Origin: Candidatus Aminicenantota bacterium
GTDB taxonomy: Bacteria > Acidobacteriota > Aminicenantia > Aminicenantales > Saccharicenantaceae
NCBI GenBank assembly: GCA_017999365.1
Contig: JAGNLW010000005.1
Span: forward strand, 124,001-188,000
Reading direction: 5' to 3'
Length of the DNA: 64,000 nt
A program made the position numbers and the translations under genes. Positions 1 to 7,948 of the stretch are shown one piece after another. The notes under the pieces were generated by a model. That model worked only from the letters and a program-made list of their open reading frames with translations. It searched no databases and had not been told where the DNA came from. Each line of letters starts with the position of its first letter. The stretch's first letter is position 1.

Positions 1-2
1 AG

Positions 3-593
3 TACGGCCTGGACTGGGTCCACCTCGACTACATCCGCTATCCATGCGAGCCGACGGAGCCGTTCTTCGGCTTCGACGCCGAGACCCTGCGCCTGTTCAA
101 GGAGGACACGGGCATCGACATGGCCGCCGTCAAGGCCCGCGACACGGGCAACCCGGCCTGGAACGTCTGGCTGCGCTGGAACACCGAGCGGGTGACCGTC
201 TTCGTCCGCGAGCTCAGGGAAGCCCTCCGGACCACCGGCCGCCGGGTCAAGGTCAGCGCGGCCGTCTTCCCCGACGCCGCCAACGCCCGGGTGGCCATCG
301 GCCAGGACTGGGCGGCCTGGGGCCGCGAGGGATTGGTCGACATGCTCAATCCCATGCTCTACACGAACGACGTCAAGCTCTACGAGGCGCTGGCCCGCGA
401 AGCCGTCTCTTTCGCCAAGCGCGGCACGCTCGTCTGCCCGGGTATCGGCATCGGGACCTCGCACAACCAGAACACGCCCGAGGGGATGATCGAGGAGATG
501 AGGATCACCAAGCGCCTGGGCGGGGACGGCGTCGTCTTCTTCTCGTCCTCGAGCCTGACCCCGCCTTTCCTCGACGCCCTGAATAAGCGCTAG
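3..593 (+). CDS. Glycosyl hydrolase-like 10 (GHL10/DUF187) protein, 3' part only
   Basis: The reading frame is open from the left edge, so the N-terminus is missing. The visible 196 residues begin with the family hallmark HLDYIRYP, the beta-strand carrying the presumed catalytic Asp of the TIM barrel. They continue with VDMLNPMLY (a second active-site strand) and a late GVVFFSSSSL strand. This is the pattern of the GHL10/YngK family (PF02638), which are usually secreted or lipoprotein glycosidases of uncertain substrate. The signal peptide, if present, lies outside the window. About 170 bases separate its stop from the end of the convergent NusG-like gene, with no clear terminator. Confidence 0.8.
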   Translation, partial: YGLDWVHLDYIRYPCEPTEPFFGFDAETLRLFKEDTGIDMAAVKARDTGNPAWNVWLRWNTERVTVFVRELREALRTTGRRVKVSAAVFPDAANARVAIGQDWAAWGREGLVDMLNPMLYTNDVKLYEALAREAVSFAKRGTLVCPGIGIGTSHNQNTPEGMIEEMRITKRLGGDGVVFFSSSSLTPPFLDALNKR

Positions 594-765
594 CCCATCA
601 TCGGCATCCCTCTCGAGGCGGCGAAGGGGATTGTCCTCGCAGATCCCCGTTGCTGGAGGAGGGGACCCGCGAAGCGGGGGGGAACCGTGCGACCTGGTTC
701 TCCGGGGGGCCGGGGAGCTAGAGGATATCCCCAAGCCGAAACCGAGAGAGGACGACCGGTCCGGG

Positions 766-1242
766 CTAGGCCTTCTTCAGCTTGTCTTTCTCGATGAGCA
801 GCTGGCCCTGGTAGGAGACGTAGTTCAGCAGGATCATGACCCGCTCGCTGGCCCCCGTCTCCTTGCGGAAGATGCCCCGCAATCCCTTGAGGGGGCCCTC
901 GACGACCTCGATCTCATCGCCCGGCCCCGGCTCCTCGCCGTACCTCTCGATGACGATGACGCCGTCGCGCTCACGGTCCCGGATGCCCTGCACGACCTCG
1001 TCCGGGATGGGCGTCGGGCCCTCGTCCCGGCCGACGACGCGTTTGACGCCTCGGGTGAACTTGACGAGCTGGTACTGTTCGGGGAACTCGAAGCGCAGGA
1101 AGGCGTAGCCGGGAAAGAACGGGCCGGTCCTTTTCTCATGGACGGACTTCGGACAGTAGACGGTGAAGCCGGCCTCCGCGAACAGGCGCTCGACCTGGCT
1201 CTCCTTCTTGGGCTTGGTGTTGACGACGTACCAGCGGAGCAT
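766..1242 (-). CDS. NusG/RfaH-like transcription elongation factor (NGN + KOW)
   Basis: 158 aa. An NGN domain (residues 1-95) starts MLRWYVVNTKP and contains FPGYAFLRF, the NusG/RfaH/UpxY core. A short linker leads to a KOW motif around residues 107-130 (GDEIEVVEGPLKGLRGIF). Proteins of this family bind RNA polymerase and modulate pausing, termination or ribosome coupling. The frame is open well upstream, but the Met at 1242 was chosen because it matches the NGN start and because its ATG shares one base with the TGA of the upstream hydrolase (TGATG), implying translational coupling. Housekeeping nusG normally sits next to secE and ribosomal genes, so this copy in a peptidase operon is probably a specialised paralog. 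Confidence 0.88.
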   Translation of the reverse strand: MLRWYVVNTKPKKESQVERLFAEAGFTVYCPKSVHEKRTGPFFPGYAFLRFEFPEQYQLVKFTRGVKRVVGRDEGPTPIPDEVVQGIRDRERDGVIVIERYGEEPGPGDEIEVVEGPLKGLRGIFRKETGASERVMILLNYVSYQGQLLIEKDKLKKA

Positions 1243-2084
1243 CAGCCGCCCTCCGGACCTTCGTCGGCGAGTCCCATGGACCGGTAGACGCCGGGCCGGC
1301 GGTCGCCGAGGAAGTGCCGGGCCGCGGCCGAAACCGTGTTGCGGGAGAGGTCGCAGTCGACGTAGAGGATGTGGCCCTGGCCCCGCGGCGCCCGGGCCAG
1401 GACCCGTCCGTCGGGATCGACGACGAACGATTCGCCGGCGAATTCCAGGGCGTCCTCCCGGCCGACCCGGTTGACGAGGGCGGCGTGATAGCCGTTCTGG
1501 AAGGCGGCCACCTGGAGCTCGGCCTCGAAGATCCCCTCGGTCCACTCCCCCACCGCGCCGGCCTGGGGCACGACGACGAGCTCCGCCCCGGCCAGCCTCA
1601 GGCCGCGCATGTACTCGGGGAAATGGCGGTCGTAGCAGATGGCCACGCCGACGCGGCCGGCCGCCGTGTCGAAGACGAAGCTCGGCCGGTCGCCGGGCGC
1701 GTAATAGCCCCGCTCGTGGAAGCCGGGGCCTTCCATGATGTGGACCATCCGCGTGACGCCGAGGAGGCGTCCGTCGGCGTCGATGACCGGCGAGGAATCG
1801 TAGGTCCGGTCCCCGTCCCGCTCGAACAGGTTGAGGACGGCGACCGTCCCGGTCTCCCTGGCCAGCGCCGCGAACAGCTCGGTCGTCGGTCCCGGGACGG
1901 GCTCGGCCAGGGCCGCAATGCCTGGACCGGCCGGCGCCTGCGGATAGAAACGGGTGAAGGCCAGCTCGGCGAAAGCGACGAGCTTGGCCCCGCCGCGCGC
2001 CGCTTCGAGGAAGGCGCGCCGACCCCTGTCCCGGTTCTCGGCCGGATCGCCGGTCGCGTGCTGCTGGACGAGCGCGATCCTCAA
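1242..2084 (-). CDS. Carbon-nitrogen hydrolase (nitrilase superfamily), TTG start
   Basis: 280 aa, resembling N-carbamoylputrescine amidase or beta-ureidopropionase. The catalytic Glu40 (in AELAF) and nucleophile Cys150 (in AICYDRHFPE) are present. In the middle block (GVTRMVHI) the position normally held by the catalytic Lys of YRKxHI is Met113, with an Arg just before it. The start is inferred to be TTG: it overlaps the TGA stop of the upstream peptidase as TTGA, and the protein then begins LRIALVQQ, the usual first strand of the fold. No good Shine-Dalgarno is visible, as expected for a coupled start. The substrate (an amide, carbamoyl or nitrile compound) cannot be told from sequence. Confidence 0.85.
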   Translation of the reverse strand: MRIALVQQHATGDPAENRDRGRRAFLEAARGGAKLVAFAELAFTRFYPQAPAGPGIAALAEPVPGPTTELFAALARETGTVAVLNLFERDGDRTYDSSPVIDADGRLLGVTRMVHIMEGPGFHERGYYAPGDRPSFVFDTAAGRVGVAICYDRHFPEYMRGLRLAGAELVVVPQAGAVGEWTEGIFEAELQVAAFQNGYHAALVNRVGREDALEFAGESFVVDPDGRVLARAPRGQGHILYVDCDLSRNTVSAAARHFLGDRRPGVYRSMGLADEGPEGG

Positions 2085-3469
2085 GCCCGGCAGGCCTTTT
2101 CGACCTCGGCCGCCGTCTTGGGGATGGGCGGGCCGAGGACCCGGCGCCCCTTCTCCGTGACCAGGACGTCGTCCTCGATGCGGACGCCGCCGAAGTCGAG
2201 CCATTTCTCGATGGCCTCGTAGACGATGAAGTCGCGGTGCTTCTTCTCTTTGCGCCAGAGGGCGACCAACGCCGGGACGAAATAGAGGCCCGGCTCGACG
2301 GTCAGGACGTGGCCCGGCTTGAGCTCCCGGGCCATCCGCAGGTAGGCCAGCCCGAACTGCTTGCTGCGCTCGACCTTCTCGCCATAGCCGACGTGGTTCT
2401 CGCCGTAGTCCTCCATGTCGTGGACGTCGAGGCCGATGTTGTGGCCCAGGCCGTGGGGGAAGAACAGGGCGTGGGCCCCGGCCTCGACGGCCGCGGCCGT
2501 GTCCCCCTTCATCAGGCCGAGGTCCTTGAGGCCGGCGGCCATGAGCCGGGCCGTCTGGAGGTGGATGTCCTTGAAGTTGACGCCCGGCTTGATGGAGGCG
2601 ATGGCCGTCGTCTGCCCGGCCAAGACGATCTCGTAGATGTCTGTCTGGCGGGCGTTGAACTTGCCCCCGACGGGGATCGAGCGGGTGATGTCCGAGGCGT
2701 AGCCGCTGGGGGCCTCGGCGCCGCAGTCGCAGACCAGCATCCGGCCTTTGGCCAGGACGTTGTCGTGGGAGTGCATGTGGAAGATCTGGCCGTTGACGGT
2801 GACGATGGGCGGGAAGGCCAGGTGCATGCCGTAGGCCAGGGCGATGCCCTCCATGGCCCCGGAGACCTGGTATTCGTAGCGGCCAGGCTTGGCCAGCTTC
2901 ATGGCGGCCAGGTACATCTCGCGGCTGACGGCCACGGCCGACTCCATCTCGCGGATCTCGTCCTTGGATTTTATGAGGCGCTGGTCGACGGCGGCCTTGA
3001 TGAAGGCCGTCGAGGCCTTGGCCTTGAGGTCCTTGATCGGGATGCCGAGGAGGTCGCCGAGGGCGATCTTGGCATCGTGCCGGTAAGGCGGCAGGAAATG
3101 GACGGTCCGTCCGGCGGCCAGGGCCGTCTTGACGGCCTCGTCGAAGGCGGCCCGGGGCGCCGTCCGGCGCACGCCGGCCTCGAGGGCCCGGTCCTTGAGC
3201 TTGGGCAGCTGGCCCTCCCAGATGATGTCCTCGATGCCGAGGTCGTTGCCGTAGAGGGTGTCGCGGCCCTCGTCGGCGTCGACGATGGCCGCCAGCCCCG
3301 GCGAGGCCAGGCCGAAGAAGTACAGGAAGGAGCTGTCCTGGCGGTAATGATAGGTGTTGGCCGGGTAGTTCATCGGGCTTTCCTCGTTGGCCAGGAAGAT
3401 CATCAGGCCCGAACCCACGGCCTTCCTCAGGAGCTTCCGTCTCTCGGCATACACGGCGGCGTTGAACAT
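2081..3469 (-). CDS. Xaa-Pro aminopeptidase (M24B, PepP-like)
   Basis: 462 aa, the usual length for PepP. An AMP_N-type N-terminal domain (about 1-140) precedes a pita-bread M24 domain. All five metal ligands are visible: Asp248 (in CDCGAE), Asp260 (in ASDITR), His343 (in GLGHNIG), Glu392 (in TVEPGLY) and Glu432 (in RIEDD), so it should be an active dinuclear enzyme removing N-terminal residues ahead of proline. No signal peptide is apparent, so it is cytoplasmic. The start has an AGGAGG five bases upstream. First gene of a three-gene coupled set; a hydroxyproline-type dehydratase diverges from it. Confidence 0.95.
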   Translation of the reverse strand: MFNAAVYAERRKLLRKAVGSGLMIFLANEESPMNYPANTYHYRQDSSFLYFFGLASPGLAAIVDADEGRDTLYGNDLGIEDIIWEGQLPKLKDRALEAGVRRTAPRAAFDEAVKTALAAGRTVHFLPPYRHDAKIALGDLLGIPIKDLKAKASTAFIKAAVDQRLIKSKDEIREMESAVAVSREMYLAAMKLAKPGRYEYQVSGAMEGIALAYGMHLAFPPIVTVNGQIFHMHSHDNVLAKGRMLVCDCGAEAPSGYASDITRSIPVGGKFNARQTDIYEIVLAGQTTAIASIKPGVNFKDIHLQTARLMAAGLKDLGLMKGDTAAAVEAGAHALFFPHGLGHNIGLDVHDMEDYGENHVGYGEKVERSKQFGLAYLRMARELKPGHVLTVEPGLYFVPALVALWRKEKKHRDFIVYEAIEKWLDFGGVRIEDDVLVTEKGRRVLGPPIPKTAAEVEKACRA

Positions 3470-3498
3470 GTCGACCTCCTCGCGATGGACTGAAGATT

Positions 3499-3527
3499 GA
3501 TATAACAGATAATCCCGCTCCGTTCAA
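3499..3527 (-). promoter_or_regulatory. Sigma-70-type promoter for the peptidase-hydrolase-NusG-like set
   Basis: On the minus strand, TTGAAC (3522-3527) and TATATC (3499-3504) are separated by 17 bases. This AT-rich island stands out from its GC-rich surroundings, about 30 bases upstream of the peptidase start. Confidence 0.5.
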
Positions 3528-3532
3528 CCGCC

Positions 3533-3561
3533 TTGCGCCGGCCGCGGCCCGGTGTTATCAT
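3533..3561 (+). promoter_or_regulatory. Promoter for the hydroxyproline dehydratase-like gene
   Basis: TTGCGC (3533-3538), a 17-base spacer, then TATCAT (3556-3561). The -10 ends only 10 bases before the ATG at 3572, so the mRNA would have almost no leader. Confidence 0.45.
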
Positions 3562-3571
3562 GGCCCGCATC

Positions 3572-4615
3572 ATGACGGACAGCCCGCGCGTCCTCCCCGG
3601 ACCGCCGCCGGACGGCGCGTTGAGGATCACGACCCTCGAGGCCCACACGGCCGGCGAGCCCCTGCGCATCGTCCTCGGCGGCTTCCCCGACGTCCCCGGC
3701 GAGACCATCCTCGATAAGCGCCGCTTCATGCGCGCGCACCTCGACCACCTGAGGACGGCGCTCATGTGGGAGCCCCGCGGCCACGCCGACATGTACGGCT
3801 GCCTGGTCACGCCGCCCGTCCGACCCGGGAGCCACCTGGGCGTCCTGTTCATGCACAACGAGGGCTACAGCTCGATGTGCGGCCACGGCGTCATCGCCCT
3901 GGCCACGGCCGTCTGCGAGCGGGGCCTCTTCGGCGTCCCTCCGGACATCGAGGTCCTGCGCCTCGATACGCCGGCCGGGTTGGTCGAAGCCCGGCCTCGT
4001 CGGCGCGGCGGCCGCGTCGAGAGCGTCTCCTTCCTCAACGTCCCTTCGTTCGTCTACGCCCTGGGGCATGTCGCCGAAGTCCCCGGCGTCGGCCCCGTCC
4101 CCTGCGACGTGGCCTTCGGCGGGGCTTTCTACGCCTTCTGCCGGGCCGAGGACCTCGGCGTCCGCCTCGTCCCGGAGGACTTCCGGGCCCTCATCGACCT
4201 GGGCATGCGGGTCAAGCGGGCCGTCGCGGCCGCGCTGCCCATCCGCCACCCGCTCGAGGCCGACCTGGGCTTCCTCTACGGCACGATCGTCGTCGGGCCG
4301 GCCCAGGCGCCCGGCGCCCACAGCCGTAACGTCTGCGTCTTCGCCGAGGGCGAGGTCGACCGCAGCCCGACCGGGACGGGGGTCAGCGCCCGGGCGGCCC
4401 TCCACTACGCCAAGGGCGAGATCGGGCTCGGCGAACCCTTCATCGTCGAGAGCGTCCTGGGCACGGCCTTCATCGGCCGGGCCGTGCGGACGGCGGTCTG
4501 CGGTCCGTATGAGGCCGTCGTACCGGAGGTCACGGGCAGCGCCCATGTCACGGGCGTCTCTGAGTTCTGGATCGATCCGGCCGATCCCCTAAGGGACGGC
4601 TTCATCCTGCGTTGA
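3572..4615 (+). CDS. Proline racemase-superfamily trans-3-hydroxy-L-proline dehydratase
   Basis: 347 aa. The fold is that of proline racemase/hydroxyproline epimerase: first catalytic block SSMCGHG with Cys103 intact, second block DRSPTGTG with Thr267 where racemases have Cys. In the family a Cys/Thr pair, as in human L3HYPDH, marks trans-3-hydroxy-L-proline dehydratases, which form pyrroline-2-carboxylate. A racemase or epimerase is therefore unlikely. The ATG at 3572 was preferred to one at 3560 because the -10 box covers the earlier one. There is no Shine-Dalgarno, consistent with a near-leaderless message. It is divergent from an Xaa-Pro peptidase and 17 bases upstream of a PurF-like gene. 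Confidence 0.85.
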   Translation: MTDSPRVLPGPPPDGALRITTLEAHTAGEPLRIVLGGFPDVPGETILDKRRFMRAHLDHLRTALMWEPRGHADMYGCLVTPPVRPGSHLGVLFMHNEGYSSMCGHGVIALATAVCERGLFGVPPDIEVLRLDTPAGLVEARPRRRGGRVESVSFLNVPSFVYALGHVAEVPGVGPVPCDVAFGGAFYAFCRAEDLGVRLVPEDFRALIDLGMRVKRAVAAALPIRHPLEADLGFLYGTIVVGPAQAPGAHSRNVCVFAEGEVDRSPTGTGVSARAALHYAKGEIGLGEPFIVESVLGTAFIGRAVRTAVCGPYEAVVPEVTGSAHVTGVSEFWIDPADPLRDGFILR

Positions 4616-4632
4616 CACGCTGAGGAGGCGTC

Positions 4633-6039
4633 ATGGGCGGATTCTTCGCGGTCGCCGGCCAGGCCGATATCGTCGAGGACCTCTACTACGGCACGGACTA
4701 CCACTCTCATCTCGGGACCAAGCGGGGCGGCCTGGCCGTCGGCAACGGCGAGGCCATCGTCCGCTACATCCACAACATCGAGAACGCCCAGTTCCGCTCG
4801 AAGTTCGGCGAGGACGTCGGCAAGCTCCACGGCCGCCGCGGCATCGGGGTCATCAGCGATTACGAGGACCAGCCCCTGCTCATCCGCTCCCACCTCGGCA
4901 ACTACGCCATCGCCACTGTCGGCGTGGTCAAGAACATCGACGAGCTCGTGGCCCGGGCCTTCAAGGGCAAGTGCCTCCATTTCGCCGAGATGCGGGGCGG
5001 CGAGATCAATCCGACCGAGCTCGTCGCGGCCATCATCGACCAGAAGGACACCTTCGAGGAGGGCATCCGCCACGTCGGGGAGATGATCAAGGGCTCGTGC
5101 TCGATCCTCGTCCTGACCGAGGACGGGATCCTGGCCGCCCGCGACCGCTACGGCCGGACGCCCGTGGTCCTGGGCAAGAAGGACGGGGCTTGCGCGGCCT
5201 CCTTCGAGACCTGCGCCTTCCCCAATCTCGGCTACGAGATCGACCGCTACCTCGGGCCCGGGGAGATCGTCCGCATCACGGCCGAGGGCTTCGAGACCGT
5301 CGCGCGGCCTTTGGACAGGCTCCAGATCTGCTCGTTCCTGTGGGTCTATTACGGCTACCCGGCCTCCAACTACGAGGGCATCAACGTCGAGACCGTCCGC
5401 AACCGGTGCGGCGAGCTCCTGGCCCGCCAAGACGACGTCAAGGTCGACCTCGTGGCCGGCATCCCCGACTCGGGCATCGGACACGGCCTGGGCTACGCCG
5501 CGGCGGCCGGCGTGCCCTTCCGGCGCCCCTTCGTCAAGTACACGCCGACCTGGGCCCGCAGCTTTATGCCCCAGAACCAGGCCGTCCGCGACCAGGTGGC
5601 CCGGATGAAGCTCATCCCCATCGGCGAGATCATCCGGGGCCGCAAGCTCCTGTTCTGCGAGGACTCCATCGTCCGCGGCACCCAGCTCAAGGACACCATC
5701 CAGCGGCTCTACGACGCCGGGGCCGTCGAGGTCCACATGCGGCCGGCCTGCCCGCCCTTGGCCTTCGGCTGCAAGTACCTCAATTTCTCCCGCTCGCGCT
5801 CGGAGCTCGACCTGGCCGCGCGCCGGGCCATCGGGGCCCTCGAGGGCCCGGAGTTCAAGCGCTTCGAGGAGTACGCCCGCGCCGGCACACCGCGGTACGA
5901 CGCCATGGTCGACTGGATCGCCCAGACCCTGAGCCTGACGACGCTGCGCTACCAAAGCCTCGAGGACCTCATCGCGGCCATCGGCCTGCCCAAGGCGAAG
6001 CTCTGCACGTTCTGCTGGGACGGCGTCGGCACGGACTGA
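4633..6039 (+). CDS. PurF-like amidophosphoribosyltransferase paralog lacking the Cys nucleophile
   Basis: 468 aa. An Ntn-hydrolase glutaminase-like domain is followed by a PRTase domain whose PRPP loop reads CEDSIVRGTQ. The N-terminus is MGGFFAVAG, with Gly where PurF has the catalytic Cys after Met removal, so glutamine hydrolysis as in PurF looks impossible. Cysteines 233, 380, 458 and 461 (the last two as CTFC) fall where Bacillus-type PurF binds its [4Fe-4S] cluster, so the cluster is probably kept. I recall similar MGGFF proteins in Bacteroidetes as a second PurF. It may use ammonia or make a different ribosylamine. GAGGAGG precedes the start; probably co-transcribed with the dehydratase. 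Confidence 0.8.
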   Translation: MGGFFAVAGQADIVEDLYYGTDYHSHLGTKRGGLAVGNGEAIVRYIHNIENAQFRSKFGEDVGKLHGRRGIGVISDYEDQPLLIRSHLGNYAIATVGVVKNIDELVARAFKGKCLHFAEMRGGEINPTELVAAIIDQKDTFEEGIRHVGEMIKGSCSILVLTEDGILAARDRYGRTPVVLGKKDGACAASFETCAFPNLGYEIDRYLGPGEIVRITAEGFETVARPLDRLQICSFLWVYYGYPASNYEGINVETVRNRCGELLARQDDVKVDLVAGIPDSGIGHGLGYAAAAGVPFRRPFVKYTPTWARSFMPQNQAVRDQVARMKLIPIGEIIRGRKLLFCEDSIVRGTQLKDTIQRLYDAGAVEVHMRPACPPLAFGCKYLNFSRSRSELDLAARRAIGALEGPEFKRFEEYARAGTPRYDAMVDWIAQTLSLTTLRYQSLEDLIAAIGLPKAKLCTFCWDGVGTD

Positions 6040-6058
6040 TCCTGAGGGGCTTAAGACG

Positions 6059-6079
6059 GACGGAGGCCGGGGCCTCGTC
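6059..6079. terminator. Possible bidirectional hairpin between purF-like gene and tRNA-fMet
   Basis: GAC + GAGGC pair with GCCTC + GTC around a CGGG loop, with one bulged G. No convincing U-tract follows on either strand, so terminator function is tentative. It lies between the convergent ends of the PurF-like gene and the tRNA gene. Confidence 0.3.
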
Positions 6080-6104
6080 TATCATAGGGGAACTTGGGAT
6101 CGGT

Positions 6105-6181
<77 letters not shown>

Positions 6182-6192
6182 ATAACGGCGTC

Positions 6193-6220
6193 ATTATACC
6201 AGAACAGACAGCCTTGTCAA
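6193..6220 (-). promoter_or_regulatory. Consensus sigma-70 promoter for tRNA-fMet
   Basis: On the minus strand a perfect TTGACA (6215-6220) and a perfect TATAAT (6193-6198) are 16 bases apart, about 12 bases upstream of the tRNA 5' end. It is the best promoter match in the window. Confidence 0.88.
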
Positions 6221-6226
6221 CGCTTC

Positions 6227-6255
6227 TTGAAAGGATACGCGGATTCCGCTATAAT
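6227..6255 (+). promoter_or_regulatory. Promoter for ychF
   Basis: TTGAAA (6227-6232), 17 bases, TATAAT (6250-6255). The -35 lies only six bases from the -35 of the divergent tRNA-fMet promoter. Confidence 0.8.
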
Positions 6256-6302
6256 CCGTCCTTCTTTTCTTCGTCGAGACCATCCCCCGAAGGAAAACGA
6301 GC

Positions 6303-7370
6303 GTGAAGATCTGCATCGTCGGCCTGCCGCAGTCGGGCAAGAGCTCCCTGTTCTCCGCCCTGACGGGCCTGGGCACGGAGTCGGCCTCGGCCAAAGGGGC
6401 CGATCCCGTCGCCGTGGTCAAGGTCCCCGATCCCCGCCTGGAAAAGCTGGCCGCCCTGTTCGAGCCCAAGAAGAAGACGGCCGCCTCGATCGAGTTCGTC
6501 GAGCTTCAGGGCCTGGCGGCCGGCGGCCCGGGCAAGACCTCCTTCAGCGAGCAGTTCCTGGGCAAGCTCCGGACGGCCGACGCCCTCCTGGCCGTGGTCC
6601 GTTCGTTCCGGGACCCCGCGGTCCCCCACCCCATGGAATCGGTCGACGCCCGGCGCGACCTCGCCGCCGTCGAGACGGAGCTCCTCCTGAGCGATCTTTC
6701 CATCGTCGAGAGCCGGATCGAGAAGCTGGTCAAGCAGGTCGCGGCCAAGAAGAGCGACCGGGACGTCCGGGAGCTGGCCGCCCTCGAGAAATGCCGGACC
6801 GTCCTGGAGTCCGAGACGCCCCTGCGCCGGGCCGGCTTGACGGCCGACGAAGAGGCGCTCCTGCGCGGCTTCCGCTTCCTGACCCAGAAACCGCTCATCG
6901 CCGTCGTCAACCTCGACGAGGACGAGATCCGGCGCGAGCCCGAGGTCCTGGCCCCGTTCTCCGCCTGGGCCGCGGCCGTCGGCCTGTCGGCCAAGATCGA
7001 AGGCGAGATCGGCCAGCTCTCCGAGACCGATGCCGCCGGCTTCCGGTCGGACTTCGGCATCGCCCGTTCGGCCCTCGACCGGCTCATCGCCACGGCCTAC
7101 AGGATGATGGGCCTGATCTCCTTCTTCACCGTCGGCAGCGACGAGGTCAAGGCCTGGACCGTCAGCGACGGCACGGTGGCCACCCGGGCCGCCGGCTTCA
7201 TCCATTCCGACATCGAGCGCGGCTTCATCCGGGCCGAGGTCGTTTCCTACGATCAGTTCATCGCCCGGGGCGATATCTCCGCCTGCCGGACCGACGGCAC
7301 GCTCCGGCTCGAAGGCAAGTCCTACCCCGTCCGGGACGGGGACATCATCAATTTCCGTTTCGCCGTCTGA
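6303..7370 (+). CDS. ychF: YchF-type P-loop ATPase with TGS domain
   Basis: 355 aa, close to the usual 360. The P-loop is GLPQSGKSS (residues 7-15), a variant of YchF's GLPNVGKST. The base-recognition motif is NLDE rather than NKxD, the trait that makes YchF an ATPase, not a GTPase. A helical insertion lies around 120-190, and a C-terminal TGS domain (from about 290) contains YPVRDGDIINFRF. YchF binds ribosomes and influences stress responses. It starts with GTG at 6303, eight bases after AAGGA. Monocistronic from the promoter at 6227-6255. Confidence 0.92.
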   Translation: MKICIVGLPQSGKSSLFSALTGLGTESASAKGADPVAVVKVPDPRLEKLAALFEPKKKTAASIEFVELQGLAAGGPGKTSFSEQFLGKLRTADALLAVVRSFRDPAVPHPMESVDARRDLAAVETELLLSDLSIVESRIEKLVKQVAAKKSDRDVRELAALEKCRTVLESETPLRRAGLTADEEALLRGFRFLTQKPLIAVVNLDEDEIRREPEVLAPFSAWAAAVGLSAKIEGEIGQLSETDAAGFRSDFGIARSALDRLIATAYRMMGLISFFTVGSDEVKAWTVSDGTVATRAAGFIHSDIERGFIRAEVVSYDQFIARGDISACRTDGTLRLEGKSYPVRDGDIINFRFAV

Positions 7371-7407
7371 GCCTGTTACCCGAAGGCTGGAGCGGCCCCG
7401 GCCGGGC

Positions 7408-7436
7408 TTGACTTTGGCTCCCGGAACCAATAGAAA
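7408..7436 (+). promoter_or_regulatory. Promoter for nuoJKLMN
   Basis: TTGACT (7408-7413), 17 bases, TAGAAA (7431-7436). The -10 ends 14 bases before the nuoJ ATG and no strong Shine-Dalgarno intervenes, so a very short leader is predicted. Confidence 0.55.
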
Positions 7437-7450
7437 TAGGGCGGGTTTCC

Positions 7451-7948
7451 ATGGCCTGGATCGTATTCACCGCGCTTTCCCTGGTGTGTGTCGGTGCGGT
7501 CGCGGCCATGATCGTCTCCCGCGCCCCGGCCCACAACGCCCTCTTCCTCGTGCTGGCCTTCGCCTCGCTCGGCGGCCTGTTCGGCCTCCTCGACGCCCCC
7601 TTCGCGGCCGCGGTCCAGGTTCTCGTCTACGCCGGGGCCATCATGGTCCTGTTCCTGTTCGCCCTGATGATGTTCGACCTGCGCTCGCCCGCCGCGCCCC
7701 GTAGCGGACGTCTCCGGACGGCCGTCGTCGCCGCCCTGGCTTTGGTCCTGCTCGCGGAGACCGGCCTGGCCCTCGTCCGTCTCTTCGGGGCTTCCCTCGG
7801 CCCGGCGGCCGGGGCCGGCCGCGACCTGGCCGGCCTGGGCCGGCTCCTCTTCACCGACCACCTCTACGCCCTCGAGCTGACCTCGGTGCTCATCCTGGCC
7901 GCCCTGGTCGGGGCCCTGGCCTTGGCCGGCACCCGGGAGGAGAAGTGA
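7451..7948 (+). CDS. nuoJ: NADH-quinone oxidoreductase subunit J
   Basis: 165 aa integral membrane protein with about five hydrophobic segments. The NuoJ core VLVYAGAIMVLFLFALMM is at about residues 57-74. NuoJ is part of the proton-pumping membrane arm of complex I, near the E-channel. It is the first gene of a five-gene set (nuoJKLMN) and overlaps nuoK by four bases (GTGA). Confidence 0.93.
   Translation: MAWIVFTALSLVCVGAVAAMIVSRAPAHNALFLVLAFASLGGLFGLLDAPFAAAVQVLVYAGAIMVLFLFALMMFDLRSPAAPRSGRLRTAVVAALALVLLAETGLALVRLFGASLGPAAGAGRDLAGLGRLLFTDHLYALELTSVLILAALVGALALAGTREEK

Noticed and set aside
594..765. Possible riboswitch or small RNA between the glycosidase and the NusG-like gene
   Set aside because: Apart from a five-pair GC hairpin (666-678) I find no recognisable aptamer core, promoter or U-tract.
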